Shown here piece by piece: positions 17,460 through 26,472 of a stretch of DNA of 64,000 nt; the stretch's first letter is position 1; every line of letters begins with the position of its first letter. Source of the DNA: RUG572 sp964386385 (GTDB lineage Bacteria; Verrucomicrobiota; Kiritimatiellia; RFP12; UBA1067); assembly GCA_964386385.1 (NCBI GenBank), contig CAYLRN010000005.1, positions 1 to 64,000 on the forward strand. Reading direction: 5' to 3'. Both the position numbers and the translations under genes were made by a program. Under the pieces are notes generated by a model, which saw only the letters and a list, made by a program, of their open reading frames with translations, had not been told where the DNA came from and ran no database searches.

Positions 17460-19547
17460 ATGATGAAGAAAACGTTGACGATCGCGTGCCTGGCGCCGCT
17501 TGCCGCGGCGGCCGCGGAGGCGACTGTTCTCTGGCCTGCGGACGGCGCCGCGATGCATGCGCAGCAGGATTCGCGGCTGGAGTTCGCAAAAGACGGCGCG
17601 GCCGTCGTGCAGACCGGCGTGAAGGCCAGCTGGCCCGGAATGCGGCTTGACTTCGCGGGCGGCGAGCGCGACCTCTCCGCGTTCGGCGAGCTTCTCTTCT
17701 CCATCAGCAACACGCTCGGCAAGGCGCAGACCGTCCACGTGAGCGTGAAGGGGCGGACGCAGCAGGGGCAGAACCCCGGCGGCAGCATCGCCCTCGCCCC
17801 GCATTCGGCGGGCGTCCTGCGCATCGCGGTCCACAACGTGCCGTGGGTCCTAGACGCGCCGCTCGAACTGAATGGAATGCGCGGACACCCCTCGGCGAAG
17901 GGCGGCTCGACGTTCGACATCCGCCGGACGCATTCGATCCACATATTCCTCAACAGAAACGGCGAGACCGGCGGCTTCAGCGTCTCCCGCGTCGAGGCCG
18001 CCGCAGGCGGAATCGCACGGCAGAAGACGCTTTCGGCCGCGACATTCCTGCCGTTCGTGGACAGGTTCGGGCAGTTCAGGCACGACGACTGGCCCGGCAA
18101 GGTGCATTCCGACGCGGAACTCGCCGAGACGCGCGTCCGCGAGGACGCCTGGCTTGCGGCGAACGGGGCGACGCCGATTCCGGACGCCAATGAGTACGGC
18201 GGCTGGAAGGGCGGCCCGCAGCTGAAGGCGATGGGCTTCTTCCGGACGGAGAAGGTCAACGGCAAGTGGTGGCTCGTCGACCCCGCCGGCCGCCTCTTCT
18301 TCTCACACGGCGTCGACTGCGTTCGCGTCGGCGGCGAGACGGGAGTCGGCTTCCGCGAGAACTACTTCGAGTGGATTCCCGCCAAGTCCGACCCCGACTT
18401 CGGAAGGTTTCTCCACGACGTCTCCTGGCCGCAGGCGCACGGCTTCTACAAGGACCCCGCGCATCTGCCGTACTCCGCGTTCAGCTTCGCGCAGGCGAAC
18501 GCCCTGCGCAAGTACGGCGCCGACTGGAGGAAGACCGTAGCCGACCGCGCCCACCGCCGCATCCGCGCATGGGGGCTCAACACCGTCGCGAACTGGAGCG
18601 ACCCCGCGATCTACCGCCTTGCGAGGACGCCGTACACGGCCACGTTCGGAACGCGCGGGCCCGTCATCGAAGGGTCGTCCGGCTGGTGGGGCAAACTGCG
18701 CGACCCGTTCGCCCGCGAGTTCATCGACAACGTCCGCCGCAGCGCGGCGGAGGAGGCGAAGCGGACGGGCGCGGACCCCTGGTGCATCGGCTGGTTCGTC
18801 GACAACGAGCTGAGCTGGGGCGGCGACGGACGCGATCTGGCGCGCGCCGTCCTGCGCTCGCCCGCCTCGCAGCCGGCGAAGACCGCGTTCAAGGACTGGC
18901 TTTTCCGGAAGTACGGCGCAATCGAAAAGCTGGACGCCGCCTGGGGCGCGCGCTTCGGCACGTGGGAGGGCTTCATGTCGGCGACTAATGCCGTTGACGA
19001 GACGCGGGCCGGCGCGGACCTGGATGCCCTTCACCGCGAAGTCGCCGCGCAGTACTTCCGCACCGTGCGCGAGGCGATCAAGGCCGTCGCCCCTAACCGC
19101 CTCTACCTCGGCGCGCGCATCGCATGGGGCGCGGCCTCAATATACGAGGAGAGCGCGCGTTACTGCGACGTGGTGAGCGTGAACGTATACAACCGCCGCC
19201 CCGCGCGCGACCTGCCGGCCGGGGCCGTCGACAAGCCGATGATCAACGGCGAGTTCCACTTCGGCGCGCTCGACCGCGGAATGTTCCACACCGGGCTCGT
19301 CGGGACGCGCGACCAGGCGGAGCGCGCGCAGTGCTACCGCGACTTCGTGAACGCCTGCCTCGACCATCCGCGCTTCGTGGGCACGCACTGGTTCCAGTGG
19401 CAGGACCAGGCGCTGACCGGGCGCGGCGACGGCGAGAACTACCAGATCGGCTTCGTTACCGTCACCGACACTCCGTACCCCGAACTCGTCGAGGCCGCGC
19501 GCGACGTCGCCTCCACGATGTACGCCCGCCGCTACTGCGGCAAATAG
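17460..19547 (+). CDS. Secreted GH50 beta-agarase-like hydrolase
   Basis: The 695-residue product starts with a short signal peptide (KKTLTIACLAPLAAAAAEA). A beta-sandwich module covers about 30-190, then a TIM barrel begins at WWLVDPAGRLFFSHGVDCVR, a strand typical of agarase-like and GH42-like enzymes. Catalytic candidates are Glu450 in FVDNELSW (acid/base) and Glu598 in INGEFHFG (nucleophile), the GH50 pattern. The C-terminal part has THWFQWQDQALTGR, also as in agarases. Whether the substrate is agarose or another galactan or mucin glycan cannot be told; a gut organism makes the latter plausible (inference). The start has GGAAAGGG upstream. Stands between the relic AlbA_2 gene and the DUF4091 gene. 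Confidence 0.75.
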   Translation: MMKKTLTIACLAPLAAAAAEATVLWPADGAAMHAQQDSRLEFAKDGAAVVQTGVKASWPGMRLDFAGGERDLSAFGELLFSISNTLGKAQTVHVSVKGRTQQGQNPGGSIALAPHSAGVLRIAVHNVPWVLDAPLELNGMRGHPSAKGGSTFDIRRTHSIHIFLNRNGETGGFSVSRVEAAAGGIARQKTLSAATFLPFVDRFGQFRHDDWPGKVHSDAELAETRVREDAWLAANGATPIPDANEYGGWKGGPQLKAMGFFRTEKVNGKWWLVDPAGRLFFSHGVDCVRVGGETGVGFRENYFEWIPAKSDPDFGRFLHDVSWPQAHGFYKDPAHLPYSAFSFAQANALRKYGADWRKTVADRAHRRIRAWGLNTVANWSDPAIYRLARTPYTATFGTRGPVIEGSSGWWGKLRDPFAREFIDNVRRSAAEEAKRTGADPWCIGWFVDNELSWGGDGRDLARAVLRSPASQPAKTAFKDWLFRKYGAIEKLDAAWGARFGTWEGFMSATNAVDETRAGADLDALHREVAAQYFRTVREAIKAVAPNRLYLGARIAWGAASIYEESARYCDVVSVNVYNRRPARDLPAGAVDKPMINGEFHFGALDRGMFHTGLVGTRDQAERAQCYRDFVNACLDHPRFVGTHWFQWQDQALTGRGDGENYQIGFVTVTDTPYPELVEAARDVASTMYARRYCGK

Positions 19548-19566
19548 CGAATGCGGCGGAGAGCGC

Positions 19567-19594
19567 CCACCCATGTCCGCGAATCCATGGGTGG
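19567..19594 (+). terminator. Hairpin after the GH50-like gene
   Basis: CCACCCATG pairs perfectly with CATGGGTGG across a 10-base loop, 19 bases after the stop codon and just before the next promoter. There is no T-run, so it is at best a weak or factor-assisted terminator. Confidence 0.4.
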
Positions 19595-19614
19595 ACGGGC
19601 GACTGCGGAAATGG

Positions 19615-19620
19615 TATACT
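19615..19620 (+). promoter_or_regulatory. Extended -10 box (TGGTATACT), leaderless-type
   Basis: TATACT ends 6 bases before an ATG at 19627 that opens a 23-codon frame upstream of the DUF4091 gene. The arrangement is the same as at the other leaderless-type starts. Confidence 0.6.
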
Positions 19621-19626
19621 TGCGGC

Positions 19627-19698
19627 ATGGAGAAAGTCACGACTGGCAGTCCGGCAATCGGCCGGTACGGCAGCGGCAACGGCAAGAAGAATGCATGA
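19627..19698 (+). CDS. Possible 23-residue leader peptide overlapping the next start codon
   Basis: The ATG lies exactly 6 bases after the -10 box, where full-size leaderless genes in this window start. It encodes MEKVTTGSPAIGRYGSGNGK and three more residues, then a TGA at 19696-19698 that overlaps the ATG (19695-19697) of the following gene as ATGA. Ribosomes ending here could restart on the main gene, which has only a weak AAGAAG site. The peptide has no recognisable domain or regulatory codon run. It could be chance. Confidence 0.4.
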   Translation: MEKVTTGSPAIGRYGSGNGKKNA

Positions 19699-22058
19699 AT
19701 AACTTCGTTCGTGGAATCGTCGCGTTCGCGATTTCCCTGGGCGGCGCGGGAATCGCGTCGGCTGCGGTGGCCGTCGTTGCGCCTGCGCCGGGGCCGGTCG
19801 TCATGTTCGAGTCGGTAGACAGTCCGGCCTCGATAGAGTCAAGGGCCTGGCGGAAGGGAATGCCGGAGTGGCCGAGCGTCAACGTCCCCGTTCCGGCGGC
19901 GATGCGCGACTTCACCCGCTTCGACCGGGTTGTCGTCGATTTCGTCAACGAGACCGAGGGTGCGACGGACGCCCTGTCGAGTTTCGTCTCCGCGGCGGAG
20001 GGACATGTGAACCTGGGGCTTTACCGGCGCGGCCCTGCCATTCCGTCCAACGGCTTCTGCCGGTGGGTGATGTCGCTTGAGAACTGGAAGGACGCGAAGA
20101 AGGTGGATCCGGCGAATGTCGCCCGCGTCCATTTCTTCCTGACGCGCCCCGCGACAGACGTCAGGATCCGCTTCCACCGTCTGACGCTTCTGCCGAAGGG
20201 CGTCGCCGTGCCGCCGCCGCCGGAGGCGTTCGTCCGCGTCGTCGTGGCGCCGCGCGTGGCGGCGCGTTTCGCCGCGAAGGGATGGACGGCTCCGCGAGTT
20301 GCGACGCTGGCGGACGCGGACGCCGCGAACGCCGCGTTCGACGCGCGCGTCCGCAGGGAGCGACGCGCGAAGGAGATGGCGGCCTACGGATCGGAATGCG
20401 CGGCCGCCGGGCAGAACGGTCCGTTTCTCCTTGGCGTTGCGACGGGGATGGACAAGATACGTCCGCTTGACGGCGAGACTCCGCGGCCGGCCGGGGCGCT
20501 GGACGTGCGTCTCGCCCGCGGCGAGCGCGAGTCCGTGCAGCTCTTCGTCTCGCCGAAGGCGGGGACGCTGCGCAACGTCCGCGTCTGCGTGTCCGATTTC
20601 GCGGATGGCGCGGGCGGGCGTTTCGCCGCATCCAACGTCGCCGTCGCCGTGCTGGGCTACGTGAACGTCACAAACCGGCCGCCCTATCCGACAGGGCGCA
20701 ACGTGAAGAAGGCGAACGCGCCCGGATACGAGCGCATTGCCGGTAGGCTGTCCACCGGCTGGTGGCCGGACCCGATACTGGACTTCATGGACCGGGTGGA
20801 TGCGGTCGAGGATGGCGTCTGCCAGGGCTTCTGGCTGCGCGTGTCGTGTCCGCGGGACCAGCGTCCGGGGACGTATTCCGGAACGGCGACGGTCGTGGCC
20901 GACGGGACGCCCGCGGTCGCGCTGCCGTTCACCGTTCGCGTCTACGACTTCGAGATGCCGAAGACCTCCCCGCTTCCGCTGGCCATCACGTTCGGCCCCG
21001 GCCCGACGACCCAGTGGGAGGGCGCGGAGGGCCTCGCCCTCGCCGCCGCGCGCCGGCGCGACCCGCTCTCCCCCGTCAACCAGTGGCGGAAGCACAAGGA
21101 CAGATGGTGCGACTTCCTCTCGGACTACTATCTGACCTACGACAGCCTCTATTCCGCCGCGCCCGACTTCGAGATGCTGCGCCGCCAGCGCGACAACGGC
21201 GCGCTTGGGAGGTTCAACCTCGGCTACTGGCGCGTGCCGGACGCCGGCGAGACCGGGCGCGCCGCATGGACGCGGGATACGCTGGCGCGGCTGAAAAAGG
21301 CGTACGAGACGGCGAAGGCGCTTGGCATTCTTGGCAAGGCGTACGTCTATGGATGCGACGAGGCGACGAAGGACACGTTCGAGCGCATCCAGTGGGCGGC
21401 GGCGGCGATCCGGCGCGAACTGCCGGGCGTCCCGATCTCCACCACGGCCTACGATTCGGACTACGGCGTCGGCACTCCGCTCTCCGTCATCGACTGGTTC
21501 ACGCCGCAGACGCCGGTCTACGACGTGGAGAAGGCGCGGAAGGCGCGGGCCGCCGGGCATCAGGTGTGGTGGTACTTCGCCTGCGACCAGCGCGCGCCGT
21601 GCGCGAACTCCTTCATCGAGTCGCAGGGAATCGAAATGCGCAGCGTGATGGGGCCGCAGGCGGTGAAGTTCCGCCCGGACGGCTATCTCTACTACCAGAT
21701 CTCCATCTGGAATTCGATTCGCCCGATCGAGTTCGGACCGTTCACGGACTGGAATCCGCGCAGCTGGACGACGTACGACGGCGACGGCAGCTGGACGTGC
21801 TGCGGACCGGACGGGACGCCGCTCTCCACCGTCCGCCTTGAGAACTTCCGCGACGGACTTGAGGACTTCGCCTATGCGCAGATTCTCGAACGGCGGCTGG
21901 CGGACAATCCGTCCGCGCCGTGGGCGGAGAAGGCGCGCGAACTGCTGGCCGTGCCCGACACGCTCGTCCAGAGCGTCCGCAACTTCTCCGACGATCCGTC
22001 CGTCCTCTACGCCTGGCGCGGCGCCATGGCGGACCTGATCGAGTCGGCGAAACGATAG
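19695..22058 (+). CDS. Secreted DUF4091 glycoside-hydrolase-like protein
   Basis: The 787-residue product has a signal peptide of about 25 residues (VRGIVAFAISLGGAGIASAA). An N-terminal beta-sandwich is followed by a TIM-barrel-like body and a C-terminal DUF4091 domain with GYLYYQISIW and LRLENFRDGLEDF-like sequence (here TVRLENFRDGLEDFAYAQIL). DUF4091 proteins are found next to glycan-degrading genes and are thought to be hydrolases; no substrate is settled. YVYGCDEAT carries an acidic pair that could be catalytic. The start overlaps the stop of a 23-codon frame, so translation may be coupled to it. The gene downstream follows after 35 bases. Confidence 0.8.
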   Translation: MNNFVRGIVAFAISLGGAGIASAAVAVVAPAPGPVVMFESVDSPASIESRAWRKGMPEWPSVNVPVPAAMRDFTRFDRVVVDFVNETEGATDALSSFVSAAEGHVNLGLYRRGPAIPSNGFCRWVMSLENWKDAKKVDPANVARVHFFLTRPATDVRIRFHRLTLLPKGVAVPPPPEAFVRVVVAPRVAARFAAKGWTAPRVATLADADAANAAFDARVRRERRAKEMAAYGSECAAAGQNGPFLLGVATGMDKIRPLDGETPRPAGALDVRLARGERESVQLFVSPKAGTLRNVRVCVSDFADGAGGRFAASNVAVAVLGYVNVTNRPPYPTGRNVKKANAPGYERIAGRLSTGWWPDPILDFMDRVDAVEDGVCQGFWLRVSCPRDQRPGTYSGTATVVADGTPAVALPFTVRVYDFEMPKTSPLPLAITFGPGPTTQWEGAEGLALAAARRRDPLSPVNQWRKHKDRWCDFLSDYYLTYDSLYSAAPDFEMLRRQRDNGALGRFNLGYWRVPDAGETGRAAWTRDTLARLKKAYETAKALGILGKAYVYGCDEATKDTFERIQWAAAAIRRELPGVPISTTAYDSDYGVGTPLSVIDWFTPQTPVYDVEKARKARAAGHQVWWYFACDQRAPCANSFIESQGIEMRSVMGPQAVKFRPDGYLYYQISIWNSIRPIEFGPFTDWNPRSWTTYDGDGSWTCCGPDGTPLSTVRLENFRDGLEDFAYAQILERRLADNPSAPWAEKARELLAVPDTLVQSVRNFSDDPSVLYAWRGAMADLIESAKR

Positions 22059-22093
22059 GCCGAATTGGTTTTCCAGGAACAGGAGGACGACAG

Positions 22094-25000
22094 ATGAACG
22101 AAAGACGAATTGCCAAAGGGGTTTCCGCATGGACGGCGGCCGTCTTGCTTGCCGCGGGCATGGGAACGGCGGCGGAGACGCATTCGATCTCGGACGGCGT
22201 GCTGACGTTCGACGTGCCGGCGGGGACGGTGGAGACGTATGCGCAAAAGCTCTCCTCAGGAAGCGTGACGTCCATCGTGAAGAAGGGGCTTGGCACCGTC
22301 CTCGTCGACCAGTCGAACGACGACTATTCGGGTCCGATCGATGTCCGCGAGGGCGTCCTGCAGGTCGGCACGAACACGCCCTACACGGCTCTGTCGAACG
22401 CGCTGGGGCAGAACAACTCCGTGACAGTCGCGGACGGCGCGAGCGTCCTCGTGTCGCTGACCGGCATCGACCAAGGGCACAACACGGTCTTCCCGACGAC
22501 GACGTTCCGCATCCGGGGGCGCGGCTTCTGCGAACAGGGCGTCTTGAACGCGCAGCACAGCGGCCTCGCCGATTCGCTTTGGGCGAACGTCGTCATGGAG
22601 GACGACGTGATGGTGAACAGCGGCGGTCATCGTTCGGGAATCAAGACGCGCCTTGACATGGGCGGCCACACGCTCGTAGTTACCAACAGGGGCGAGTTCA
22701 TGGTCAACAATGGGCCGGCAATCGTCAATCCCGGCCGGATCGACTACCTTGGCGGACAGGACATCACGTTTCAGGGCAAGAACGGCATGGCCGATTCCGG
22801 CGGCGCGGAGAACGAGATCCGCGTCCTGCCGGGGGCGTCGGGCCCTGCGCTGCAGTTCTGGGACATGAGCGTCCGTCCGGAGTGGACGATTCGCATCGGC
22901 AAGACGACGAACTGGCGGATCGGCGCCGGAGACTTCAACGGCAGCTGGAACAAGACGGGCCGCAACAACTGGGCCGGGCTCGTCGAGATCGCCGACGGCT
23001 GCAACCTGATGGTCGAGGGATACACCGGCAACAATCCGCATCGCGTGTTGCTGACGCGGTTCGACGGCAAGATCTCCGGCAAGGGCGGCCTCATCCTCCG
23101 GCAGACTCCCGGCTACGACACGCCCGCAATCGTCCACGCCGTGCTGGCGAACCCGGCGAACGACTACGAGGGCGAAACGCTCGTCTTCTCCGAGCAGAAC
23201 GCGCGCGAACGGCCTCGTCCGACGCTCTGGGCGCTCGTTCCGGGATCGATTCCCACGGCCGGCGGAATGCGCGTGCACAACCATGCAACAGTCAACCTGG
23301 TGATGGACAACGCGGCGGGCGGCGGATGGACGCTTGAGAAGGCTCATGAATTCCTGGAGGCAATCGGCCCGGACGGCATTTCCGGCGGACGCGGCGGCGG
23401 ACACCTCAACCTCTTCACCGGGGGCGACCTCGTGGATTCGTCCGACTTCGCGAAGGACGTCTACTACGGCCACGCCGGCACGGGGACGCTCACCTTTTCC
23501 GGTGACCTGCCGAAGACCGGCGGCACCCACTTCCTCAACGACGGCGGCGAGATGGTCCTGACCGGAAACAAGGACCGCAACATCGCAAGCATCATGGTGA
23601 CGGAGGGGACGTTGACGCTGAAGGACACCGGCCGCCTCTTCGCCATGACGAACGCCAGCCTCTCTCCCCTGACGCGGTACTGGCACGTCGGCGGGACGTC
23701 CACGAACCCCTCCGCCCCCGCGCGCCTCGTCTGCAGGGCCGGCACGTTCATCGATTCCGAGCCGCGTTTCTCGACGACCGGCGCGGCGGCGGCGTTTTCA
23801 ATCGGCAGTTCGGGCACGCGCGACGCGGTAATGGAGGTCCACGACGGCGCGGTGATCACGAACGGCGTCAACGTCGGAAGCGAGGACTATCTTTCCGGGG
23901 CCTACTACCAGTACGGCGGCACGGTGTACAGCACTGTGCGCAACTCCAACGACGGCTATGCCGGCAAGGGCAATGACGGCTATGGCTACATGGGGTTCTT
24001 CGGCGGACGCTTCACCATGCGCGCGTGGATGCGCCTGGGCGAGAGCTACGGCTCCGTCGGAGTCGTCGAGGTGAAGACGAACGCCGTTCTTGAACTGAAG
24101 GACAACTCTTTCGTCATCGCCGGTGGCGGCGTTGGCGACCTGCACGTGGACGGCGGCCGCGTCGTCTACACCGGCAACGTGATGAACGATTCCGCCCGCA
24201 TCCTCATGGGCGAATGCCAGTGGTCCGGCGCGAAGAAGGCCGAGCGCGCGACGGTGACGGTGCAGTCGGGCGAACTGGACATCTCCGGCTGGCTGGCGCT
24301 CGCGCAGTTCACGAACTCGTTCACGGGCGTCGTCAACGTGAACGGCGGACGCCTGACGGCCACGCGCTTCTCCAAGCACACGCAGTTCGCCGACCTTCGC
24401 CAGCCGTCGGCGAAGGCCTACGTCAATTTCAACGGCGGAACGTTCCGCGCATACGCGACGACCGACGTGCCGTTCGGCTCGGATACGCTGAAATGCGACC
24501 GCGTCACGCTCTTCGAGAAGGGCGGAACGGTCGACCTGAACGGCAAGACCGTGACGGTGAAGGACGTGCCGCTATCCGCGCCGACTGGCCGCGGCATTGC
24601 GTCGATCGAGATTCCGGCCGATAGGCGGACGGGCTTCATCGGCTCGCCCGAGGTGACGATCGCTGGCGACGGCGAGGGCGCGACCGCCCACTGCGAGTTC
24701 GACCCCGCGACGGGGACGGTGGGGCCGGTCGTCGTCACTTCGCCCGGCTGGGGCTACACGGCCGCGACGGCGACGATCAAGACGACCGGGCGCGGAACGC
24801 TCGCGCAGAAGACGCGCGGCACGATCGTGTGCGCGGTCACGCTGACGGACGGCGACCAGAAGGGTGGCGGACTCGTGGTGGCGGATTCGGCCGCGACGCC
24901 CGGTGCACTCGTTCTCGCCTGCGCGAACGACTACTCGGGCGCGACGGTCGTCTCCAACGGCACGCTCAGGCTTGCCGTCGCGGACGCCCTGCCGACCGAG

Positions 25001-25294
25001 AGCGAAATCCGCCTTGCGGGAGGAACGCTCGAACCGGCGGTGGCGACGTCCGTGGCGCGCTTCGGCGGTTTTGGAACGCTGGCCGGGACAGCCCCTCTGA
25101 CGGTGACGGAATCTCTCGTCTTCGACCCGGTCGAGCACGCCGACGGGACGCGGGCGCTGGCCGTCACGGACAGCCTCGTGCTGGGCGACGGCGCGACGGT
25201 CGAAATCGTCAATACGAACGCCCTTGTGCGCGGAACGAGCTACGTGCTGATGAAATCCTCCACGCCGCTGCCGGCCCGCCTAGCCGCAACCTGA
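22094..25294 (+). CDS. Autotransporter-type beta-strand repeat surface protein, 3' end frameshifted
   Basis: The 1066-residue frame has a signal peptide (TAAVLLAAGMGTAAE) and is built of Gly/Asn/Thr-rich beta-strand repeats with units such as GLGTVLVDQSNDDYSGPIDV and NDYSGATVVSNGTLRLA, the signature of autotransporter-associated beta-strand (passenger-like) repeats. Such proteins fold as long beta-helices at the surface. No barrel domain follows. The frame stops at 25294, but one base away the next frame continues with a typical family ending (next entry); one extra G near 25285 would join them smoothly. A strong AGGAGG site precedes the ATG. It sits at the end of the polysaccharide cluster and may bind glycans or attach the cell to particles. 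Confidence 0.8.
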   Translation: MNERRIAKGVSAWTAAVLLAAGMGTAAETHSISDGVLTFDVPAGTVETYAQKLSSGSVTSIVKKGLGTVLVDQSNDDYSGPIDVREGVLQVGTNTPYTALSNALGQNNSVTVADGASVLVSLTGIDQGHNTVFPTTTFRIRGRGFCEQGVLNAQHSGLADSLWANVVMEDDVMVNSGGHRSGIKTRLDMGGHTLVVTNRGEFMVNNGPAIVNPGRIDYLGGQDITFQGKNGMADSGGAENEIRVLPGASGPALQFWDMSVRPEWTIRIGKTTNWRIGAGDFNGSWNKTGRNNWAGLVEIADGCNLMVEGYTGNNPHRVLLTRFDGKISGKGGLILRQTPGYDTPAIVHAVLANPANDYEGETLVFSEQNARERPRPTLWALVPGSIPTAGGMRVHNHATVNLVMDNAAGGGWTLEKAHEFLEAIGPDGISGGRGGGHLNLFTGGDLVDSSDFAKDVYYGHAGTGTLTFSGDLPKTGGTHFLNDGGEMVLTGNKDRNIASIMVTEGTLTLKDTGRLFAMTNASLSPLTRYWHVGGTSTNPSAPARLVCRAGTFIDSEPRFSTTGAAAAFSIGSSGTRDAVMEVHDGAVITNGVNVGSEDYLSGAYYQYGGTVYSTVRNSNDGYAGKGNDGYGYMGFFGGRFTMRAWMRLGESYGSVGVVEVKTNAVLELKDNSFVIAGGGVGDLHVDGGRVVYTGNVMNDSARILMGECQWSGAKKAERATVTVQSGELDISGWLALAQFTNSFTGVVNVNGGRLTATRFSKHTQFADLRQPSAKAYVNFNGGTFRAYATTDVPFGSDTLKCDRVTLFEKGGTVDLNGKTVTVKDVPLSAPTGRGIASIEIPADRRTGFIGSPEVTIAGDGEGATAHCEFDPATGTVGPVVVTSPGWGYTAATATIKTTGRGTLAQKTRGTIVCAVTLTDGDQKGGGLVVADSAATPGALVLACANDYSGATVVSNGTLRLAVADALPTESEIRLAGGTLEPAVATSVARFGGFGTLAGTAPLTVTESLVFDPVEHADGTRALAVTDSLVLGDGATVEIVNTNALVRGTSYVLMKSSTPLPARLAAT

Positions 25295-25380
25295 CCGCGC
25301 CGTGGACGCTTTACAGGACGTCCGACGGCAGGACGCTGAAGATGCACTACCAGGAGGGGACGCTCCTCATTCTGCGCTAA
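25286..25380 (+). pseudogene. Displaced C-terminal tail of the beta-strand repeat protein (frameshift)
   Basis: From 25288 the +1 frame reads NLTAPWTLYRTSDGRTLKMH and ends in YQEGTLLILR at a TAA (25378-25380). The ending GTLLILR is nearly the same as GTLLIFR, the C-terminus of the large surface protein ending at 45668. This argues that the tail belongs to the upstream gene and that a single base was lost near 25285, in nature or in sequencing. Confidence 0.7.
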
Positions 25381-25418
25381 CGCGCGCCTGCGCGGACGTC
25401 GAAAGGGCGTTTTCGGAA

Positions 25419-26333
25419 ATGACGCTTCAGCAGCTTCGATATGCGGACGCGGTTGCGACGTGCGGCGGCTTCGGCGAGGCCGCGCGGCGGACGTTCGTGA
25501 CGCAGCCGACGCTTTCGGAGTCCGTGCGGCTTCTTGAGGAGGAACTGCGCATCGCGATATTCAACCGGACGAATCGCGGCGCCGTCCTGACGCGGGAGGG
25601 CGAGGAGTTCCTCGCCTCCGCGCGGCAGATTCTCGACGACGCGGCGCGGATCCAGGAGAAGTACACGGGCAGGGCCGTGCGCCGTCCGCAGTTCGCCGTC
25701 TCCTGCCAGCACTACGCATTCGCGGTTGAGGCGTTCATGGACGTTGTGAGGTCCTGTCCGGCGGAATCATACGATTTCACGATCCGCGAGACGGTGACGA
25801 GCGAGATAATGGACGACGTGGCGCACTGTCGCAGTGAAATCGGGCTCGTCTACCTTTCGCGCCGAAACGAGGCCATGCTTGGAAAGGCCATGCGGAACGA
25901 GGAGCTGTCCTTCGAGGAGCTCTTCGCCGCCCGGCCGCATGTGTTCCTCGGCCGGCGCCATCCGCTGGCGAAGCGCAAAAGCATCCGTCCGGACGAGCTT
26001 GACGCCTATCCGTACCTGACCTACGAGCAGGGGGCGGAGAACGCGCTTGCGTTTTCGGAGGAGACAATGCCGGCGATCGACCGGAAGAAGAACATCCGCG
26101 TTCGCGACAGGGCGACGATGACGAGTCTGATGCTGGGGCTGGACGGCTTCACCGTCGCCTCCGGGGCGCAGAGCAGGGCGTACGGCGCGGACATCGTGTC
26201 CGTCCCGCTTGAACAGGACGACGAGATACGCGTCGGAATCGTCCGCCGGCGCGGTCTGCCGCTCTCCGCCGCCGGCGAGACGTTCGTCGCGTCCCTGCGC
26301 CGCCGCTTCGCCGAACAGTCCGCCGCGCCGTGA
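25419..26333 (+). CDS. LysR-family transcriptional regulator
   Basis: The 304-residue product has an N-terminal winged HTH (FGEAARRTFVTQPTLSESVR, about 17-36) and a periplasmic-binding-protein-like effector domain (about 90-295). I start at MTLQQLRYADAV, the usual beginning of the family; longer starts overlap the displaced tail of the preceding gene. It lies upstream of, and in the same direction as, a MetY-type sulfhydrylase and cysK, and a LysR-box palindrome lies directly after its stop codon. It is thus likely to control sulfur assimilation genes, in the manner of CysB/CysL-type regulators, with O-acetylserine or O-acetylhomoserine as candidate inducer (inference). No strong ribosome site is visible. 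Confidence 0.85.
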   Translation: MTLQQLRYADAVATCGGFGEAARRTFVTQPTLSESVRLLEEELRIAIFNRTNRGAVLTREGEEFLASARQILDDAARIQEKYTGRAVRRPQFAVSCQHYAFAVEAFMDVVRSCPAESYDFTIRETVTSEIMDDVAHCRSEIGLVYLSRRNEAMLGKAMRNEELSFEELFAARPHVFLGRRHPLAKRKSIRPDELDAYPYLTYEQGAENALAFSEETMPAIDRKKNIRVRDRATMTSLMLGLDGFTVASGAQSRAYGADIVSVPLEQDDEIRVGIVRRRGLPLSAAGETFVASLRRRFAEQSAAP

Positions 26334-26334
26334 G

Positions 26335-26349
26335 ATAGGTTTTCCCTAT
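26335..26349. promoter_or_regulatory. LysR-box palindrome upstream of the metY-like gene
   Basis: ATAGGTTTTCCCTAT has arms ATAGG and CCTAT around a 5-base centre and contains the T-N11-A of LysR operators. It begins two bases after the lysR TGA. A possible -10 (TATGAT, 26397-26402) lies about 50 bases downstream, a normal distance for activation by a LysR protein. Confidence 0.55.
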
Positions 26350-26472
26350 TGCGGGCTTCGCCGACATCCGATTACCATTCGCGCCGCGGAATGCGCTATG
26401 ATATCCGCGTTCGAGGCCATGGGCCGAGAAGTTGAACGTGACAGTGAAATGAACGGAAAGGCAGGTTGCTCC

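Noticed and set aside
19839..22130. 763-codon open frame on the minus strand
   Set aside because: Shadow of the DUF4091 gene; Arg-rich and without domains.
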